The notes beneath the pieces were generated by a model. It was not told where the DNA came from and ran no database searches. It saw nothing but the letters and a program-made list of their open reading frames with translations. From an uncultured Erythrobacter sp. (GTDB taxonomy: Bacteria > Pseudomonadota > Alphaproteobacteria > Sphingomonadales > Sphingomonadaceae), in assembly GCA_947503275.1 (NCBI GenBank), contig CANNCZ010000002.1, positions 248,001-312,000 of the forward strand: a stretch of DNA of 64,000 bases. The letters are read 5' to 3'. Shown piece by piece: positions 17,175-25,648 of the stretch (the first letter of the stretch is position 1; each line of letters starts with the position of its first letter). Position numbers and translations under genes: made by a program.

Positions 17175-18023
17175 ATGACTGAAGCCACTACGAAATCGAA
17201 AATCGACGCTGCTGCAGAACAGGCCTACGCCGATGCAGCTGCGAACAAGCCAACTGCAAGCGCCGCGAAAGTCGCCGACGCTGTTGAAGCTGACGCGCCA
17301 AAGCCGACTGCAAAGGTCGCCGCTGTGAAAAAGGCAGTCGCTGCTCCTGCTAAGAAAGCCGCCACCGCTCGCAAAGCTCCCGCGAAGAAGGCACCTGCAA
17401 AGAAAGCAGCCCCTGCTCGTAAGACTGCCGCGAAAAAAGCACCGGCTAAGAAGCCTGCACTGGCAAAGAAATCCGCTGCGAAGAAGCCAGCCATCAAGAA
17501 GACGCCTGCAACCGCAGCCAAAAAAGCTGCTCCAAAAGCAGCAAAGTCAACCAATCCTGTTACCAAACTTAAGGACACCATCATGGCAACTGCTGAAAAA
17601 ACCGACATCACCGCTCAAGCCAAAACGATCGCTGCTGACGTGCAAGAGCGCGCCAAGACTGCTTACTCGAAAGCTGGCGAATTCGCTTCGGAAGCTGGCG
17701 ATTTCAACAAAGCCAACGTCGATGCAGTGGTTGAGAGCGGCAAGATCCTGCTGACCGGCGCACAAGAACTGGTTCGCGAGAACGTCGAAACCGGCAAGAC
17801 CGTTGTCGAGACCGTCACAGAAGACGCCAAGAAGGTTGTTGCCGTTAAGTCGCCAACCGAATTGATGCAGCTTCAGGGCGAACTCGCACGTCGTAACTTC
17901 GACGCAGTTGTGTCCTTCGGTTCACAGCGCACCGAAGCATGGGTGAAGCTTTACAACCAAGCTTTCGCACCAATCTCAAACCGCGTCAGCGTTGCTACCG
18001 AGCGTTTCTCGAAAGCTGCGTAA
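17175..18023 (+). CDS. phaP: Phasin with histone-H1-like Lys/Ala/Pro N-terminal domain
   Basis: 282 aa. Residues about 40-125 are repeats of the AKKAPAKK type seen in histone H1-like/AlgP tails. From about residue 137 the protein is a typical alpha-helical phasin that coats PHA granules (A-, K-, E-rich; ending with QAFAPISNRVSVATERF). GAGG lies 5 nt before the first ATG. An internal ATG at 17583 has its own Shine-Dalgarno and would yield a plain 146-aa phasin. Basic domains of this kind attach PHA granules to DNA in PhaM of Ralstonia, with the order reversed (C-terminal there). Follows phaC. Confidence 0.88.
   Translation: MTEATTKSKIDAAAEQAYADAAANKPTASAAKVADAVEADAPKPTAKVAAVKKAVAAPAKKAATARKAPAKKAPAKKAAPARKTAAKKAPAKKPALAKKSAAKKPAIKKTPATAAKKAAPKAAKSTNPVTKLKDTIMATAEKTDITAQAKTIAADVQERAKTAYSKAGEFASEAGDFNKANVDAVVESGKILLTGAQELVRENVETGKTVVETVTEDAKKVVAVKSPTELMQLQGELARRNFDAVVSFGSQRTEAWVKLYNQAFAPISNRVSVATERFSKAA
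17571..17585 (+). promoter_or_regulatory. Internal ribosome binding site and second start inside the phasin gene
   Basis: AAGGA at 17571-17575, spacer CACCATC (7 nt), then ATG at 17583-17585, in frame with the long protein at residue 137. The resulting N-terminus (MATAEKTD) resembles the start of ordinary sphingomonad phasins. Sequence-level evidence only. Confidence 0.5.
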
Positions 18024-18096
18024 GCACGTAAAAAGTTTCTGAGCCGGGCCTCTCCTCTCTCTCCCAAACCCGGTTCACGAAAGCGCGCGAATGCGC

Positions 18097-18137
18097 AGAG
18101 GCCGGACAAACCCAATGCGGTTTGTCCGGCCTCTTTA
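18097..18137 (+). terminator. Strong intrinsic terminator after the phasin gene
   Basis: A perfect 16-bp stem: left arm 18097-18112 (AGAGGCCGGACAAACC), loop of 6 nt, right arm 18119-18134, followed by TTT. It lies 74 bp after the phasin stop. One of the few long hairpins in the window. Confidence 0.85.
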
Positions 18138-18240
18138 CGTTCAGCCCACCTGTAATCGAAAGGCCCGCGTTAAGGCTTTGCGCGATATACGGTGCTGTAT
18201 CACCTTGCGAAATTGCAATCCTTTCCCATAATAGTGGCTC

Positions 18241-18636
18241 ATGGCTGACACCCTTCCAACTCTGACTGACCTTGCCGCAAGCGGCGTCTTCGTGATTCGT
18301 TCAGGCGACGACGACGGCAATAAAGGCGATGATGAAGGCGACAGCGAAGTTGGCATTGCAACCAAAACTCGCACAAAACCCAAAAAGCCCAGCCAGTACA
18401 AAGTCCTGCTGCTGAATGACGATTACACCCCGATGGAATTTGTGGTGATGGTCCTCAAACGGTTTTTCGGAATGGATTTGGAAGCCGCCACGCGGGTGAT
18501 GCTGCATGTCCACCAAAAGGGCGTCGGTGTTTGCGGCATCTTTCCATACGAAGTGGCAGAGACGAAGGTGAATCAGGTGATGGATTTTGCTAAGCAGAAC
18601 CAGCACCCGCTGCAATGCACCCTCGAAAAGGCGTGA
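18241..18636 (+). CDS. clpS: ATP-dependent Clp protease adaptor ClpS
   Basis: 131 aa. The core (about residues 50-131) shows the N-end-rule binding pocket: [24 protein letters not shown] and [14 protein letters not shown]. It delivers N-degron substrates to ClpAP. The N-terminal extension (about residues 15-40) is unusually rich in Asp, Gly and Glu ([14 protein letters not shown]). clpA, often adjacent, is not in the window. The next gene begins 13 bp downstream. Confidence 0.95.
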   Translation: MADTLPTLTDLAASGVFVIRSGDDDGNKGDDEGDSEVGIATKTRTKPKKPSQYKVLLLNDDYTPMEFVVMVLKRFFGMDLEAATRVMLHVHQKGVGVCGIFPYEVAETKVNQVMDFAKQNQHPLQCTLEKA

Positions 18637-18649
18637 ACCTCGCAAAGGT

Positions 18650-19156
18650 ATGAGGCAGGCACACCACCCCGAGCCCGATCCCCTCGGTCCGGGGCAAGAA
18701 AGCGTCTGGGACTATCCGCGCCCGGCCATCTGCGAAGCGACCTCTCGGCGCATTCAGATCATCCATAACGGCATCGAACTGGTCGACAGCCGCGCTGCAT
18801 TCCGCACTCTCGAAACCAGTCACCCGCCGACATACTACATTCCGCAATCCGATATCGCGATGGAACACCTCTCGCCCAATCCACGCCGAACCATATGCGA
18901 ATGGAAGGGACAAGCGCGCTATTTCGACATTGTTGCGGGCGATGCACCGATTGAGGCGTGCGCATGGGCCTATTCCGAACCCACGGCGAGTTTCGCGCCC
19001 ATTCGCGACCATCTCGCCTTCTACCCTGACCCACTCGACCAATGCCTTGTCGATGGCGAACAGATCACGCCGCAACCGGGTCAATTCTATGGCGGCTGGA
19101 TCAGCCAGTATGAAGCTGGACCGTTCAAGGGTGGTCCCAACAGCCGGTTCTGGTAA
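18650..19156 (+). CDS. DUF427 family protein
   Basis: 168 aa. Small soluble protein with the DUF427 beta-fold pattern: VWDYPRPA near the start, TYYIPQSDI, CEWKGQARYFDI and AFYPDPLDQCLVDGE. Start at ATG 18650 with AAAGG just upstream; upstream in-frame sequence overlaps clpS. Biochemical function of the family is unknown. It probably shares the clpS transcript. Confidence 0.85.
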   Translation: MRQAHHPEPDPLGPGQESVWDYPRPAICEATSRRIQIIHNGIELVDSRAAFRTLETSHPPTYYIPQSDIAMEHLSPNPRRTICEWKGQARYFDIVAGDAPIEACAWAYSEPTASFAPIRDHLAFYPDPLDQCLVDGEQITPQPGQFYGGWISQYEAGPFKGGPNSRFW

Positions 19157-19254
19157 AAAAGCCCGGTGAGCAGCCGCATTTGCGCACATGACGCCGCTGT
19201 CATTTCGCGCTAGGGCGATGGCATTGGCGATAAAGCCCCAAAGTCACGGACACG

Positions 19255-20511
19255 ATGCTCAAACTTCTGCCCAGTGTTGACCGCTATATCTTTCGGCTCG
19301 TGATCGTGCCGATGTTGGGGATTTTTGCGCTCGCGGCTTCGCTGCTTCTGCTTGAGAAAATGCTGCGCCTGTTCGACTTTGTCGCAGTCGAAGGCGGTCC
19401 GATTGGTGTCGTGTTTAAGATGCTCGGCGCGTTGGTGCCGGAATATGCCAGCCTCGCGATCCCGCTCGGGCTGTTATTGGGCGTGCTGTTCGCATTCCGC
19501 AAACTCGCAACTTCCAGTGAGCTGGACACTATGCGCGCGGTTGGCCTGTCCTATTGGCGGTTGTTGCGGGTGCCCTATGCGATCACGCTTGTGCTTGTCG
19601 CGGTTAATGTTGCGTTGGTGTTCTACATTCAACCGATGAGCCGATACTACTATGAACAGATGGAATACGAGCTGAGATCGGGCGCATTGGGCGCGTCGAT
19701 CAAGGTTGGTGAATTCACGACGCTGGCTGACCGGATGGCTTTGCGGATTGAGGAAAGTCAGGACGATGGTCAGCGGCTCATGGGCATCTATGCCCGCGTC
19801 GCCAATGACCGAGATCAAGTCCTCACGATCAGCGCGCGCGAGGGCTCCTTTCTAGCCACAAGCGATGATCCCGACACGATCATCCTACGCCTGACCGAAG
19901 GCACCATCATTCAGGATACCGGCAGCGCCACTCCGCGCGTTCTGTCATTCAGCCGCCATGATTTGCCAATCGATCTGCCGGCCATCGAACAATTTCGATC
20001 CCGAGGTGAGGCCAGTCGGGAATACATATTGCCCGAATTGTTGAGGATCGGCTGGTCCGATGAAAATTCCAGCGAAGCCGAGCGTGATGCCAGTCAGGCA
20101 ACCTTTAATTACCGCATGGTCGAGGTGGTGATGATGCTGTTGATGCCGCTGCTTGCAGTGGCATTGGCCATACCGCCCAAACGATCGACGAGTGCGCTGG
20201 GCGTGTTCGTATCGATCATCCTTGTGGTGGCCTATCACAAGATCAACCAATATGGCGAAGACATCGCGACGCTTGGCCGGGTTGATCCGATCGTCGCTTT
20301 GTGGGGACCTTTCTTCATCTTCGCAGCACTCATATTGTGGATGTATTATCGCACGGCCTATGTGCCCGGTGGACAGGCTTTGGGTGCGCTGGAAACGCTG
20401 TTCGCCAAACTCTCCAAACGGATCGCCAAATTGTTTGCACGGCGCAAACAGCCATCGCTGCTCTCTGACAATTCTGCAGAAACCAGCGAACAATTGGCTT
20501 CGGCGCAATAG
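19255..20511 (+). CDS. lptF: LPS export ABC permease LptF
   Basis: 418 aa YjgP/YjgQ-family permease: membrane helices near residues 12-38, 58-80 and 100-125, a periplasmic beta-jellyroll region (about 130-285), then three helices (about 288-370). With LptG and LptB it extracts lipopolysaccharide from the inner membrane and passes it to LptC/A. Identified as LptF by order (first of the pair). lptG begins 20 bp downstream. Confidence 0.92.
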   Translation: MLKLLPSVDRYIFRLVIVPMLGIFALAASLLLLEKMLRLFDFVAVEGGPIGVVFKMLGALVPEYASLAIPLGLLLGVLFAFRKLATSSELDTMRAVGLSYWRLLRVPYAITLVLVAVNVALVFYIQPMSRYYYEQMEYELRSGALGASIKVGEFTTLADRMALRIEESQDDGQRLMGIYARVANDRDQVLTISAREGSFLATSDDPDTIILRLTEGTIIQDTGSATPRVLSFSRHDLPIDLPAIEQFRSRGEASREYILPELLRIGWSDENSSEAERDASQATFNYRMVEVVMMLLMPLLAVALAIPPKRSTSALGVFVSIILVVAYHKINQYGEDIATLGRVDPIVALWGPFFIFAALILWMYYRTAYVPGGQALGALETLFAKLSKRIAKLFARRKQPSLLSDNSAETSEQLASAQ

Positions 20512-20531
20512 CGACGTAGACGGCAGACCCG

Positions 20532-21629
20532 ATGCAGCTAGACTTCTTTCCCTCGCGCACTTTGACGCTTTACCTCGCGAAACTGTTCGTGGTGCGCATT
20601 TTCGCGGTGCTGGTGATGCTGGTGCTGGTTCTGTTGGCGCTTGATCTGCTCGGATCGACTGGCAACATTCTTGAACCGGAGGGCAATGGTCAGGCCGAGA
20701 TTCTGCGATATGCAAGCCTGCGCGTGCCTCAGCTTATCTCGCAATTCCTGCCCTATTCTGTGCTGTTGGCCACGCTGATTACACTCGTTGGGTTGAACCA
20801 GAATAGCGAAGTTGTAGCGATGAAGGCCGCCGGACTGTCCGCGCATCAGGTTCTATCCCCTCTGCTGCTTACGGCAGGTGTCATCGCGATCATCAGCTTT
20901 GGCTTCAACGAGCGCGTTGTCACCCGATCCAACGCCACATTAAAGGCATGGACGGCGGTTGATTACGGACCCGTCCCCGTCGATTCCGGTGTCCGAGCGA
21001 ACATCAACCTCATCGATGGAGACAACATCCTGACCGCCTCGTCGCTAAACGGTACGGGCCAGGAAATCGTCCTGACCAATGTGACATGGGATGCACGCGG
21101 CCCCGGCGGCATTGTGACAGAACAAATCCGCGCCACCCGCGCAACTTATGCAGCGCCCGGATGGGTCCTTGAGAACCCACGCCGCTTCAACGTCGGGGCA
21201 GCAGAGATCACAGAACAGGGCACCGTCACTGTCGGTGAGAACCTCACCCCGGATCAGATCGACCTGCAATCAATCGACGTTGATGGGCAGAGCTTTTGGG
21301 AACTCGCCGGAACAATCGAAGCGTTGGACGCAGCCGGGAGTCGCACGACAGAAATGCGCGCGAAATGGTGGCACCGCATCTCTGGCCCGCTGGCCGCGTT
21401 CCTGATGCCTCTACTCGGATCAATCGCCGCCTTTGGATTGGCGCGCTCGGGTCAGCTTTTGGTGCGTGCGGTTATCGGCATGGCATTGGGGTTTGCGTAT
21501 TTCGTGGTCGATAATGCCGCACTCGCTATGGGTAGCTTTGGAGGATATCCGCCATTTTTGGCTGCATGGGCACCGTTTTTCCTGTTTTTTCTGGTGGGTG
21601 AGACCGTCCTCATTCGCACTGAAGAGTGA
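20532..21629 (+). CDS. lptG: LPS export ABC permease LptG
   Basis: 365 aa, second YjgP/YjgQ permease with the same 3 TM - periplasmic - 3 TM layout; helices at about 15-40, 62-80, 100-122, 280-300, 308-328 and 335-360. It pairs with LptF in the LptB2FG exporter. The last codons overlap the GTG start of the following acetyltransferase (GTGA), an unusual coupling for lptG. Confidence 0.92.
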   Translation: MQLDFFPSRTLTLYLAKLFVVRIFAVLVMLVLVLLALDLLGSTGNILEPEGNGQAEILRYASLRVPQLISQFLPYSVLLATLITLVGLNQNSEVVAMKAAGLSAHQVLSPLLLTAGVIAIISFGFNERVVTRSNATLKAWTAVDYGPVPVDSGVRANINLIDGDNILTASSLNGTGQEIVLTNVTWDARGPGGIVTEQIRATRATYAAPGWVLENPRRFNVGAAEITEQGTVTVGENLTPDQIDLQSIDVDGQSFWELAGTIEALDAAGSRTTEMRAKWWHRISGPLAAFLMPLLGSIAAFGLARSGQLLVRAVIGMALGFAYFVVDNAALAMGSFGGYPPFLAAWAPFFLFFLVGETVLIRTEE

Positions 21630-22144
21630 CCGGTTTTTCGATCCGGCTTGCTCGAGAGGATGACGCTCAGGACTTTTTCAAGGTCGAGGATGACGCCGCC
21701 ACTCTGCTTCGCGAAGAACCATCGTTAGAGGGCATCCCACTCCCTCCATCATCCAGTGCGGATCATCATGCGAAAGTCATTGCAAAGGGACGTTCGCTAG
21801 CGGCTCTAGTGGATCGCCAAATTGTCGGATTTGCCGAGGCAGGTCCGGTAGGTCGCGAATTGCATCTGCATGAATTGAGTGTCACAAGAGCGCATCAAAA
21901 CAAAAGGATTGGGGCGACTTTGCTGGGCGCGCTAAAGATTGATGCACGCAATTCGGGTTACCGCGCGATCACGCTAAACACATTCCGCGATATTCCTTGG
22001 AATGCGCCCTTCTACGCAAGACATGACTTCGTCGAGCTGCTCAACTTAGAGGGTCACCCACATCTGGCAGAATCGTTAGAGAGCGCGGTGGCATTGGGCA
22101 TTCCTGCCGAACGCCGCTGCGCAATGATTCACTTCTTAGATTGA
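21626..22144 (+). CDS. GNAT family N-acetyltransferase
   Basis: 172 aa. GNAT fold; the acetyl-CoA pyrophosphate-binding region is in HELSVTRAHQNKRIGATLLG and the late strand/helix is AITLNTFRDIPWNAPFYARHDF. Starts with GTG overlapping the lptG stop. An internal ATG is not at a sensible position. Substrate unknown (amino acid, aminoglycoside or protein are all possible). Convergent with the desaturase, 8 bp apart. Confidence 0.85.
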   Translation: MTGFSIRLAREDDAQDFFKVEDDAATLLREEPSLEGIPLPPSSSADHHAKVIAKGRSLAALVDRQIVGFAEAGPVGRELHLHELSVTRAHQNKRIGATLLGALKIDARNSGYRAITLNTFRDIPWNAPFYARHDFVELLNLEGHPHLAESLESAVALGIPAERRCAMIHFLD

Positions 22145-22152
22145 GTGCCGGG

Positions 22153-23238
22153 TTAGCCGCGCATCATCGTGCTGCGTGCAATACGGGCCACCAGCGTCAA
22201 CATGCCGGGATGGTTCGCGCCCTCATAGGTTGCGCCTGATCCCATTTCTCGCGCCAACCGGCGATGCGCCTCTGGCAGGTCATGATACGGCATTGACGGC
22301 ATGAGGTGGTGCAATGCGTGATAGCGCAGGCCCACAGGCGCCCATATCTCCGCAGCGACACCCGGCGGTGGGACATTGACGCTGTCGAGGAATTGCGCGG
22401 TCACTGTCATCGGCTCGCCTTCATTCTCCCACAAATGCGCAACCAACGTTCGCAGCTGATTGAGCACCGCTGTGAGCGAGACGATTGCAAGGGCAATAAC
22501 CAGCGGACGCCAGCCAATTGCAAAAGTGCTCGCAATGAGTGCGATGGCCCAAACGCACGCGCCAGCCTCCTGCCATTGCACCCGCTTCACCAACTCGCCA
22601 GTTGGCGGCTTACGGCGAAAATCGGGATTGATTGAGAGCGAGGAGAAACGCTCCCACGTGAATGTGCGGATCGCTGGGAAGACGGCTCCAAGGGGCACCA
22701 AAACGCCAAAGCGCACAATCAAAGCAATCGGCGCAAGCAGCGCAACGATCACGAAAAGCGGCAGACTCCAAGGCTTCATCAGAGCCAATGGGAGATATTC
22801 GGGATCCTCAATCGTGCCATATTGCGTGCGCTTGTGATGGATCACATGCACGCCTTCATACATAAAGCTGGGCGTGAGCAACGGAATGCCGACCAACAGA
22901 TTCCAAGCGGTGCGAAATCCGGGCAATGCATCACGATGAATATGGGTCAGCTCGTGGATGAACATCAATGACCGGTACAGCGCCAGCGACGCGATCGGGC
23001 CCGCGATCACTGCCACCGCGACATTGCTAGTCAGGATCGCGGTCGCAATCCCTGCATAGCCGACTGCCGTCGATCCAAGCATGTCGAGCCAATAGATGCG
23101 CCCGCGCGCTGCGCCCAAATCCTTGGTCAGCTCACGGGCGGCGCGCAGCATGTCTTTATCGTCTTCCGTCTGGAAGTCTGCGCGTGTCGCTTTGCGGTTG
23201 CCCGCTGGCGTTGAGGGGATGGGTTGGTGCATGCTCAT
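22153..23238 (-). CDS. Membrane fatty acid desaturase
   Basis: 361 aa di-iron membrane desaturase (PF00487 type). The three His boxes are HELTHIH, HVIHHKRTQYGT and HALHHLMPSMPYHD. Several hydrophobic helices lie between them, with a cytosolic N-terminus of about 50 residues. Regiospecificity cannot be told from sequence. Divergent from the large acyltransferase with 150 bp between starts, so joint regulation in lipid metabolism is plausible. Confidence 0.88.
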   Translation of the reverse strand: MSMHQPIPSTPAGNRKATRADFQTEDDKDMLRAARELTKDLGAARGRIYWLDMLGSTAVGYAGIATAILTSNVAVAVIAGPIASLALYRSLMFIHELTHIHRDALPGFRTAWNLLVGIPLLTPSFMYEGVHVIHHKRTQYGTIEDPEYLPLALMKPWSLPLFVIVALLAPIALIVRFGVLVPLGAVFPAIRTFTWERFSSLSINPDFRRKPPTGELVKRVQWQEAGACVWAIALIASTFAIGWRPLVIALAIVSLTAVLNQLRTLVAHLWENEGEPMTVTAQFLDSVNVPPPGVAAEIWAPVGLRYHALHHLMPSMPYHDLPEAHRRLAREMGSGATYEGANHPGMLTLVARIARSTMMRG

Positions 23239-23388
23239 TGAAAATCGTTTCTACATTGCGCCCCTACCGCAAATTGTCGGGTATGGGCAAACGCACTGTG
23301 CCCATAAGTGTGATCGATTGGCTTGCGTGAGAGGGCACAGCAAGACACACAGCGTCTAACACGAAACTATACGAAAGCTCGCAGCACG

Positions 23389-24546
23389 ATGGATGCGCAG
23401 ATAAGTATTGAAGCGATTGCCGACAAGAAGGGCCGCGCTCGCTTCGTCGATTTGGGGCGCGCATTTGCCGCAAAGGTTCCGCATTCGGTGCCGCAATTGC
23501 GCAGCGAGCAATTGGAGCTGGTAAACCCGGATAAGAACCCGTTTTTCGGCCATGCCCGCGCGCAGCTATTTATCGCTCATCGCAATGGACAGGCGGTTGG
23601 GCGGATATCAGCGCATATTGATGAACTGGCCCTCAAAATGCCCGCTGATCAGGGTTTTGGGCCGGGTACAGGGATGTTCGGTTACTTCGATGCCGAAGAT
23701 ACCGAAGCTGCAACACATCTGATCACAGCGGCTGAAGACTGGCTTAAAGCGCAAGGGATGACCCGGGTGCTGGGGCCAATTTCCATGTCCATTTGGGAAG
23801 AGCCGGGCCTTTTGGTGCGCGGACATGACCATCCGCCAATCATTATGATGGGGCATCATCCGGCCCATTATGCGGGTTGGATCGAAGGCGCAGGCTACAC
23901 AAGAGCCAAGACACTCTACACCTACGATCTCGATATCAGCCGCGAATTCTCTCCCCTTATCCAGCGCATCGTAAAGTCGGGAGAGCGCAACAAGCGGATC
24001 AATGTGCGCCCTGTTCGCAAGAAGGATTGGGACGCGGAAGCCGCCAAGATCCTCGGCATTCTCAATGATGCGTGGTCGGACAATTGGGGCTACGTTCCGC
24101 TAACTCCAGCAGAAGTCGCCTATACGGGGGTGAAGCTAAAGCCAATTATCCACGAAAACATCAATATGATCGCAGAAGTGGACGGTAAACCGGTCGCTTT
24201 CATGCTGACTTTTCCCGACATCAACAACCCACTGAAAAAGATCAATGGCAAGCTGTTCCCGTTTGGATGGTTCCACATGCTGCGTTGGCTGCGCAAGCCG
24301 ACGGGTTCGGACCTGCGCGTGCCATTGATGGGCGTTCTCAAAGAGTATCAAAACTCGCGCATGGCCAGCCAGCTCGCCTTTATGATGATCTCCTATATCC
24401 GCCGGAACGCAGCCGAAACATACAGCTCGACGCGTGGTGAGCTTGGCTGGGTGCTGGATGACAATCAGGGAATGATCGCCATCGCCGATACAATCGATAG
24501 CTCCATTAACCGCGAATATGCGGTCTACGAAAAGCCGCTTGGTTGA
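23389..24546 (+). CDS. Large GNAT-fold N-acyltransferase family protein
   Basis: 385 aa. Start taken at MDAQISIEAIAD. Motifs include NPFFGHARAQLFIAHRNG, the Gly-rich GPISMSIWEEPGLLVRG and PIIMMGHHPAHYAGWIE, and a second half ending GVLKEYQNSRMASQLAF with a GNAT-like end. Homologues tend to be annotated GNAT N-acetyltransferase or, misleadingly, dATP pyrophosphohydrolase. Proteins of this size and layout include, as I recall, the bacterial ceramide synthase of Caulobacter, which would fit a sphingolipid-making sphingomonad, but no serine palmitoyltransferase lies nearby. Treat that link as a hypothesis. Confidence 0.65.
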   Translation: MDAQISIEAIADKKGRARFVDLGRAFAAKVPHSVPQLRSEQLELVNPDKNPFFGHARAQLFIAHRNGQAVGRISAHIDELALKMPADQGFGPGTGMFGYFDAEDTEAATHLITAAEDWLKAQGMTRVLGPISMSIWEEPGLLVRGHDHPPIIMMGHHPAHYAGWIEGAGYTRAKTLYTYDLDISREFSPLIQRIVKSGERNKRINVRPVRKKDWDAEAAKILGILNDAWSDNWGYVPLTPAEVAYTGVKLKPIIHENINMIAEVDGKPVAFMLTFPDINNPLKKINGKLFPFGWFHMLRWLRKPTGSDLRVPLMGVLKEYQNSRMASQLAFMMISYIRRNAAETYSSTRGELGWVLDDNQGMIAIADTIDSSINREYAVYEKPLG

Positions 24547-24571
24547 TTGAGCGAAGTGAATGGGCCGAAAA

Positions 24572-24604
24572 AAAGGCCTTCACTCGATTTGAGTGAAGGC
24601 CTTT
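24572..24604 (+). terminator. Intrinsic terminator after the acyltransferase gene
   Basis: A 14-bp perfect stem: left arm 24572-24585 (AAAGGCCTTCACTC), 5-nt loop GATTT, right arm 24591-24604 ending CCTTT. It begins 25 bp past the stop. The A-run upstream (24568-24574) would give a U-tract in the opposite direction as well. Confidence 0.75.
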
Positions 24605-24847
24605 CGGGATCGTATCACCAGCCGCTTGGACGGGAGGGGGGTCTCGGCGGTGACAATAGGATAATGTTCGGCGCGAAAAGGCGTTCCCGACTTGGGGATT
24701 CTTTTTTCAAATAGTGTTTGGATCGGACTGAGTACTCGCGAATAGGCGCATCAATATAGTGCGTCGAAAGGGGCGACGAGCCGCACAAGTGGCGCTATGG
24801 ACGCGAATCATTGCCACACCTTTTCACACGTCTTGCGGGAGAAACCG
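24605..24847. other. Intergenic region upstream of phyR
   Basis: The gap between the acyltransferase stop and phyR is about 300 bp. After the terminator I see no gene and no clean promoter. There is no GGAAC-N16-CGTT box facing phyR; a GGAAC on the minus strand (24683-24687) lacks a matching -10. A GC-rich patch (24633-24660) and a T-run (24702-24712) are the only notable compositional features. Confidence 0.5.
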
Positions 24848-25642
24848 ATGTCACTCAGCAGCCAAGTCGCAGCAAATCTGCCTTTTCTGCGCCGGTATGC
24901 GCGCGCGCTCACGGGTTCTCAATCCACCGGTGATGCCTTTGTGCGCGCCACGCTTGAGGCGGCATTGGCTGATGAAGCGACCAAAGCATCTTTGAGCGGC
25001 GGACGGATCGCGCTTTATCAGGCGTTCAACAAGGTCTGGTCGAGCGCATATATTGACGCAGGCGCATCGCCAGATGCGGAGAATGAACATGAGAGCGGCG
25101 CGCAAACCAGCCTGGGCGCGACGACACCTTTGAACCGGCAAGCACTCCTGTTGACCACGCTTGAAGATTTTTCAGCCGCGCAAGCTGGGCAAATCATGAA
25201 CTTGGAGACAGCTCAGGTTGAATCTCTGGTTGCAGAGGCAGTGAGCGAAATTGACCGCGAACAGGCGACGTCGGTTCTGATCATTGAAGATGAGCCGTTG
25301 ATCTCAATGCAGCTTGAAGACCTTGTCACCTCGCTCGGCCACGAAGTTTGCGGGACCGCCGCCACACGCACGCAAGCTTTGGCTGTGGTGGCAGAAAAGC
25401 GTCCGGGACTTGTGCTGGCGGATATTCAACTTGCCGACGGATCGTCTGGCTTGGATGCGGTGGATGATATTCTGGCTATCGACAGTGTGCCGGTTATCTT
25501 TATCACCGCCTATCCAGAACGGCTGTTGACCGGCGACCGGCCAGAACCGACCTATCTGGTCACAAAGCCTTTTCAGGAAGCAACAGTGCGCACCGCGATC
25601 AGCCAAGCGCTCTTCTTTGGCTCCAGCCGCCCACTCGATTGA
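24848..25642 (+). CDS. phyR: PhyR anti-anti-sigma response regulator
   Basis: 264 aa, start at MSLSSQVAAN. Residues 1-135 form the sigma-like domain that sequesters NepR. Residues 142-264 form a receiver domain with acidic pair E147/D148, phospho-acceptor D192 in LADIQLADG, T220 in FITAYPE and K240. Phosphorylation frees the sigma-like domain to bind NepR and so releases EcfG: the alphaproteobacterial general stress response. Convergent with the sensor kinase (6 bp apart) and close to nepR-ecfG, the classical locus. Confidence 0.97.
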   Translation: MSLSSQVAANLPFLRRYARALTGSQSTGDAFVRATLEAALADEATKASLSGGRIALYQAFNKVWSSAYIDAGASPDAENEHESGAQTSLGATTPLNRQALLLTTLEDFSAAQAGQIMNLETAQVESLVAEAVSEIDREQATSVLIIEDEPLISMQLEDLVTSLGHEVCGTAATRTQALAVVAEKRPGLVLADIQLADGSSGLDAVDDILAIDSVPVIFITAYPERLLTGDRPEPTYLVTKPFQEATVRTAISQALFFGSSRPLD

Positions 25643-25648
25643 TGCAGA

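Noticed and set aside
17340..17530. Tandem DNA repeat in the phasin gene
   Set aside because: The repetition is at the amino acid level with varied codons; there is no exact DNA unit, so no microsatellite or CRISPR.
17225..17611. Open frame antisense to the phasin N-terminus
   Set aside because: It is a mirror of the Ala/Lys codon repeats (GCN/AAG) and has no ribosome site; a compositional shadow.
18040..18076. CCGGG...CCCGG hairpin as the phasin terminator
   Set aside because: Only 5 bp with a large loop; the 16-bp hairpin just downstream is a far better terminator.
24663..24687. GGAAC on the minus strand upstream of phyR as a possible EcfG promoter
   Set aside because: The matching -10 reads CATT rather than CGTT at 16-bp spacing, and it points away from phyR with no gene to serve.
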